64,000 bases of DNA, taken from NCBI RefSeq assembly GCF_003589595.1, contig NW_020653333.1, positions 1,239,299-1,303,298 of the forward strand, written 5' to 3'. Positions within the stretch are counted from its first letter, which is position 1. Each line of letters opens with the position of its first letter. Of this stretch, positions 61,301-64,000 are shown in pieces. This stretch comes from Hyposmocoma kahamanoa. Taxonomy: Eukaryota > Arthropoda > Insecta > Lepidoptera > Cosmopterigidae. Position numbers and translations under genes: made by a program. The notes under the pieces were generated by a model. The model made no database searches and had not been told where the DNA came from. It saw only the letters and a list, made by a program, of their open reading frames with translations.

Positions 61301-62134
61301 GCCCGTGGGCGTAATTTAGGACTTTACGGCCGACTTTACCTGCACGTCAAAACACTGTTTCCGAGCAAGTGTGATTAAAACATATATACGAAATTTAGAT
61401 CCAAGATGTCTGAGACATAGATATGTGAAAAATGGACATGTTCTTAACCACTAATTACTACAGACGTGTTATAAATAGTTTTCCAAAGGCTAGACGAGAT
61501 TTTGAAGGACATGGTATAAAAGGTGTTTTTTCTTACCTGCCGTAATCCCGGTTATAATCTTTCCGACCGACAGTTAGGCATTTGAGAGGTTTGTAAGTGC
61601 ACTCGTAGTCCGTGTACTCGAACACCGGGAGCTCATCTTGGAATTGCGGTGGAGGTGCACTGGCCTGATGAGAAACCAACTAAGTAAGTAATAAGAAATA
61701 CATGTCTAGGTTGGAGATGAAATCAGCGTGGCGGACATTTTCAAGGTGTTTAAAAACACGAATTGTCACTGTTAAATTGTCATTCCATTATGAGCACACA
61801 AAGTTGTACTTAAATAGAAGTTCATATTATTTATATTAACCTGGAAATGTATGCCCACTCTGGGCGCGAGCGGCGATACCACGTGCGCGGGTGGGGGGTA
61901 GGCGAGGGGCGCGGGGGGCGCGGCGGGCGGCGAGGGAGCGCCGTCCTGGAACTGCGGGGGCGCCGACACGAAGCACTGCTCCAGTCCCGGCGAGTAGCAC
62001 TCCTCCAGGTAGCAGTTGTAGCGGCTGCTGGGAGCAGTACTGACATACAGGTCGCTGTTTATATGCTCGTAAGAGGTGCTACTACGGAAGCAAACGACGC
62101 GGCGACGTTTGGTATAGCTATCTCTTTCGACCAT
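55396..62134 (-). CDS. FAM110-family protein
   Basis: Six exons on the minus strand: 62134-61841, 61664-61537, 60774-60666, 59560-59442, 57742-57511, 55524-55396 (stop TGA at 55398-55396). All junctions are GT/AG with agreeing phases (0,2,0,2,0); 336 codons. C-terminal landmarks of FAM110: RSKSDISDR at about residues 209-217, SSRLQQFFERLGLDP at 244-258, and SVVERNARIIKWL at 312-324, which is the family's C-terminal signature. The N-terminal exon is Pro/Ala-rich (PPAAPPAPLAYPPP) with acidic/aromatic repeats (PQFQDELPVFEYTDYE). I do not see the vertebrate FAM110 N-terminal domain. Vertebrate members locate to centrosomes/spindle poles and microtubules; the insect role is not established here. 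The start at 62134 (weak upstream context) is uncertain because a repeat abuts it. Confidence 0.85.
55655..55913 (+). repeat. Dispersed repeat R1, + strand, just downstream of the FAM110 last exon
   Basis: gtagtactgtcaccttgcct to gccccgtcacttgatg. Sits in the last intron of the FAM110-family gene. Confidence 0.8.
56207..56365 (-). mobile_element. 5'-truncated LINE 3' end with aaaacatg target duplication
   Basis: aaaacatg at 56199-56206 and 56366-56373 flanks the insert. On the reverse strand the insert contains ttgcctggaagaaattgct, aataaggccgcgtgt and ends tgtgcaataaagaatattt, a pattern common at the 3' ends of insect LINEs. It interrupts a segment otherwise matching 51575-51763. Confidence 0.7.
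56841..57367 (-). mobile_element. Inverted copy of the gtctgtctttt MITE
   Basis: Reverse-orientation match to 9392-9857: tagtctgttttttt at its left edge, gcgcaaaagtgttgcccgc, agtcgataaatattcgata, then gtggcaaccctgcaaatgtc near the right edge. Confidence 0.6.
59215..59430 (+). mobile_element. SINE family B with its upstream unit intact
   Basis: Upstream unit agatggcgttacggcaaaaa, then cacatagaaaaatttatgag, cgtggcttagttggcatggc (A-box), a decayed B-box (cgttacgaatccggctggg) and the 3' body. It ends just before FAM110 exon 59560-59442 and is opposite in strand. Confidence 0.75.
60284..60470 (+). mobile_element. SINE family A in an intron of the FAM110-family gene
   Basis: Head tgcctccgtggccgaacggt, B-box gggttcgattcccgg, body, and truncated tail ending ccgttatt. 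Orientation is opposite to the host gene. Confidence 0.85.
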
Positions 62135-62153
62135 GAAAATAATCAACATATTT

Positions 62154-62350
62154 TTAACCGACTTCAAACGAGAAGAAGGTTCTCATTTTGATTGTATTTT
62201 ATGTGTGTATGTTACGCGATTAAACTCCGATATTTGTGAACCGATTTCGGATGATTCTTTAAGAAGGTACCTCAGTAGTGACTGCAAAATATTTTACTTC
62301 AAGGGTGGCAAATTAGGGGACGAATCCGGTTTATTGAATATCACCCACTT
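62154..62350. repeat. 'accgacttcaaa' dispersed repeat abutting the FAM110 start codon
   Basis: taaccgacttcaaacgagaa, gttctcattttgattgtatt and gaaccgatttcggatgattc form a unit also seen, diverged and inverted, at about 1575-1800 (aacctcctccttttt...gaagttggtt). It ends 20 bases before the FAM110 ATG as read on the minus strand. Confidence 0.6.
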
Positions 62351-63536
62351 CCGGTTAACCTACTTCAATAAAACTTAAATAAAGTGTTATAGTGATCCGA
62401 TGATGGAGATGGCAGACAGGTGAGAGGAACTCCTCAACAGTGTACAATAGCTACCTTGTGTGCGGGCTCATATGATTAACTAGGTTTGGACTAATAAACT
62501 CAAGAGTCTTATATGGTCTTATGCCTAGATGGCGCTGATGAATAACCTGGAAGTACTTTATATTATGTATATGACCGTGGATACCAATTCCTCCATAATG
62601 TGAAATATAAGAAGTCACTTAATTTCTTGTAATATTCTTCTTTTTTATATATTATAATATCAAGTGACAGGACGAAGAAGTCGTGCGCCTGATGGTACGC
62701 TACACACCTGTACGTAACAGTTGCAGTGCCACTCAGAGCTTTAAATCGTAAAGATCTGAGGGGCACTGCCACTGCGTCCGTCACCCTGAGACGTAAGTCG
62801 ACCAGTTCCATGTGCCTGTAATTTCACCAGCACCCTTCAAAACCGGAACACAGTGATGCCGACACTGATCGGCGGCAGAAATAGGTGAGGTGGCAGCACT
62901 ATTCTGGACGAACTCCTTCACAAGGAGCTCTACTGCGGCTACTTCCAATATTAAAATTGTTTTCTGAACTTTGACAAATTTGCGTGTCAATAAATGGCAA
63001 TGCGTGTAACAAACTAATTTATAAATTCACGCTTCCTAATATGGGCAGATGGCGCTAATCCTAAACAAAATAAAAGAATAGCCGGCACTATCCATAAAAA
63101 TCTATACAATAAGCGTCATCTAGTTCATTTGTCTGTTATCACTAGAAATTAGAGTAGATTTCATAAATTGCAGTTTGTTAATGTAATGGCAATGGCAATC
63201 AAAGTCCCATTCCTCACTTTATAACAAGTTTATTGTATTTATGTAACAAAGATGTATATAATGTACTGGCCTTATTTATCAAAGGTACTTAATGTTAACA
63301 ATCTTGAAATGTGTAGTTAATTAAACATACAATTATAATATAATTTGTAATTACCTTCAAAATACAAAACACTTATTAATACTCAGCTTCATATGAAATT
63401 GCATGCCTATTTTTATAGTAGCTATTGGTTTGTAGCGTGTATGTTTCAATAAAAAAATGTATCAAGATTGTTTACATTGAGTTAAATACCTAAACAAATG
63501 GATACATATACATCCATTTATATTCAAATTCCGTAC
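62351..63536. other. Upstream flank of the FAM110-family gene
   Basis: Holds the inverted R1 copy (62656-62950); otherwise AT-rich, no frame or promoter motif that I can support. Confidence 0.4.
62656..62950 (-). repeat. Dispersed repeat R1, inverted, upstream of the FAM110-family gene
   Basis: atatcaagtgacaggacgaa, tcgtaaagatctgaggggca, cttcacaaggagctctactg; near full length. Confidence 0.8.
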
Positions 63537-63602
63537 CTTTTCCATAATCTGTAATTCTGTTTCCCTAACCTTTTGATTTTCTAAATGTGAAGGCAAAGCC
63601 AT
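63537..63602 (-). CDS. Possible alternative 5' coding exon of the FAM110-family gene
   Basis: On the minus strand an ATG opens 22 codons (MALPSHLENQKVRETELQIMEK) ending at a good donor (AAAAG/GTACGG), phase 0. It lies 1.4 kb upstream of the first certain FAM110 exon. No convincing phase-0 acceptor exists in exon 62134-61841 except an atypical GAG at about 62068, and no intermediate exon was found. It may join an exon I missed, belong to another gene, or be chance. Confidence 0.25.
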
Positions 63603-63882
63603 TAATAATAATGATAATAAAAAAATAGTGACAAAAATAGCTAATAGGTGCTCCTCGCGCCATCTGGTGTACCCAATAGGTACTAAATTCCTGTCTACGC
63701 TGTTTTGTATCGCGATTAGCAGTCAGTCAGGCAGTGTTTCAGTTGCCGTAAAGGAGACCGCGGTAAAGAGCACAGCGACAGAGAATAATCAAACTTTTGA
63801 GGTTCGGTTTTTTTAGTGTTGACTATGATTGAGAAAACAAAGTAGAAATACCGGTACTTCCATTTAAAATTTATCTTTTAGA

Positions 63883-64000
63883 CCATACTGCTGGTTCGGA
63901 CACGTGGAGAGAATGGGAGAAGATCGTGCCGCGAAGAGGGTAAGCCATTTGGGACAACTGAAAAGACGCCGACCGGTCGGACGTGTCAGGTACCGTTGGA
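63883..64000 (+). pseudogene. Reverse-transcriptase C-terminal fragment of a non-LTR retroelement (runs off the window)
   Basis: The frame from 63883 reads PYCWFGHVERMGEDRAAKRV and then GQLKRRRPVGRVRYRW. The WFGHVERM block followed by K-x-R-R-P-x-G-R is the typical tail of insect LINE reverse transcriptases. It is open to the window end, so its length is unknown. Confidence 0.75.

Noticed and set aside
61831..62191. GC-rich overlapping ORFs on both strands over the first FAM110 exon
   Set aside because: Shadows of the Pro/Ala-rich coding frame at 62134-61841.

Overview
The window looks like nuclear DNA from a moth or butterfly (Lepidoptera). This is inferred from small exons in long AT-rich introns, a very high density of short interspersed elements and MITEs of lepidopteran style, RTE and Penelope-type retroelement fragments, and protein sequences close to insect/vertebrate families. 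No bacterial operon, CRISPR array or virus-like gene block was seen. About 5 kb of the 64 kb is protein-coding.

Positions 1-30756 (+) hold the 3' part of one large gene, Vps15 (PIK3R4), the pseudokinase/HEAT/WD40 regulatory subunit of the class III PI3-kinase (Vps34) complex. I traced 25 exons by hand. All splice phases agree and the open frame has 1173 codons, from the middle of the kinase domain to the stop at 30754-30756, followed by AATAAA. The introns are packed with repeats.

Positions 37703-44531 (-) hold two tandem two-exon genes for small bZIP proteins of the C/EBP-gamma (insect Irbp18) type. Their intron positions are identical, so this is a tandem gene duplication. The copy at 40160-44531 has a changed basic region. 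A perfect CRE/ATF palindrome lies between the two genes, about 400 bp upstream of the better conserved copy.

Positions 55396-62134 (-) hold a six-exon FAM110-family gene, 336 codons as modelled. It has the family's RSKSD motif, the 'FFxxxGLDP' block and the C-terminal SVVERNARIIKWL signature. A possible extra first exon lies at 63537-63602.

The rest (30800-37700, 44532-55395, 62170-64000 and the introns) is repeat-rich. I recognise four tRNA-derived SINE families, an abundant ~290-bp dispersed repeat, hAT elements with 8-bp target duplications, piggyBac-type MITEs with TTAA duplications, PIF/Harbinger-type elements with TAA/TTA duplications, an RTE-type reverse transcriptase fragment, a Penelope-type GIY-YIG fragment, several perfect palindromes, a 24-bp minisatellite and AT-rich microsatellites. 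The three genes have no evident functional link: Vps15 acts in endosome/autophagy lipid signalling, C/EBP-gamma proteins in stress-linked transcription, and FAM110 proteins at centrosomes/microtubules in vertebrates.
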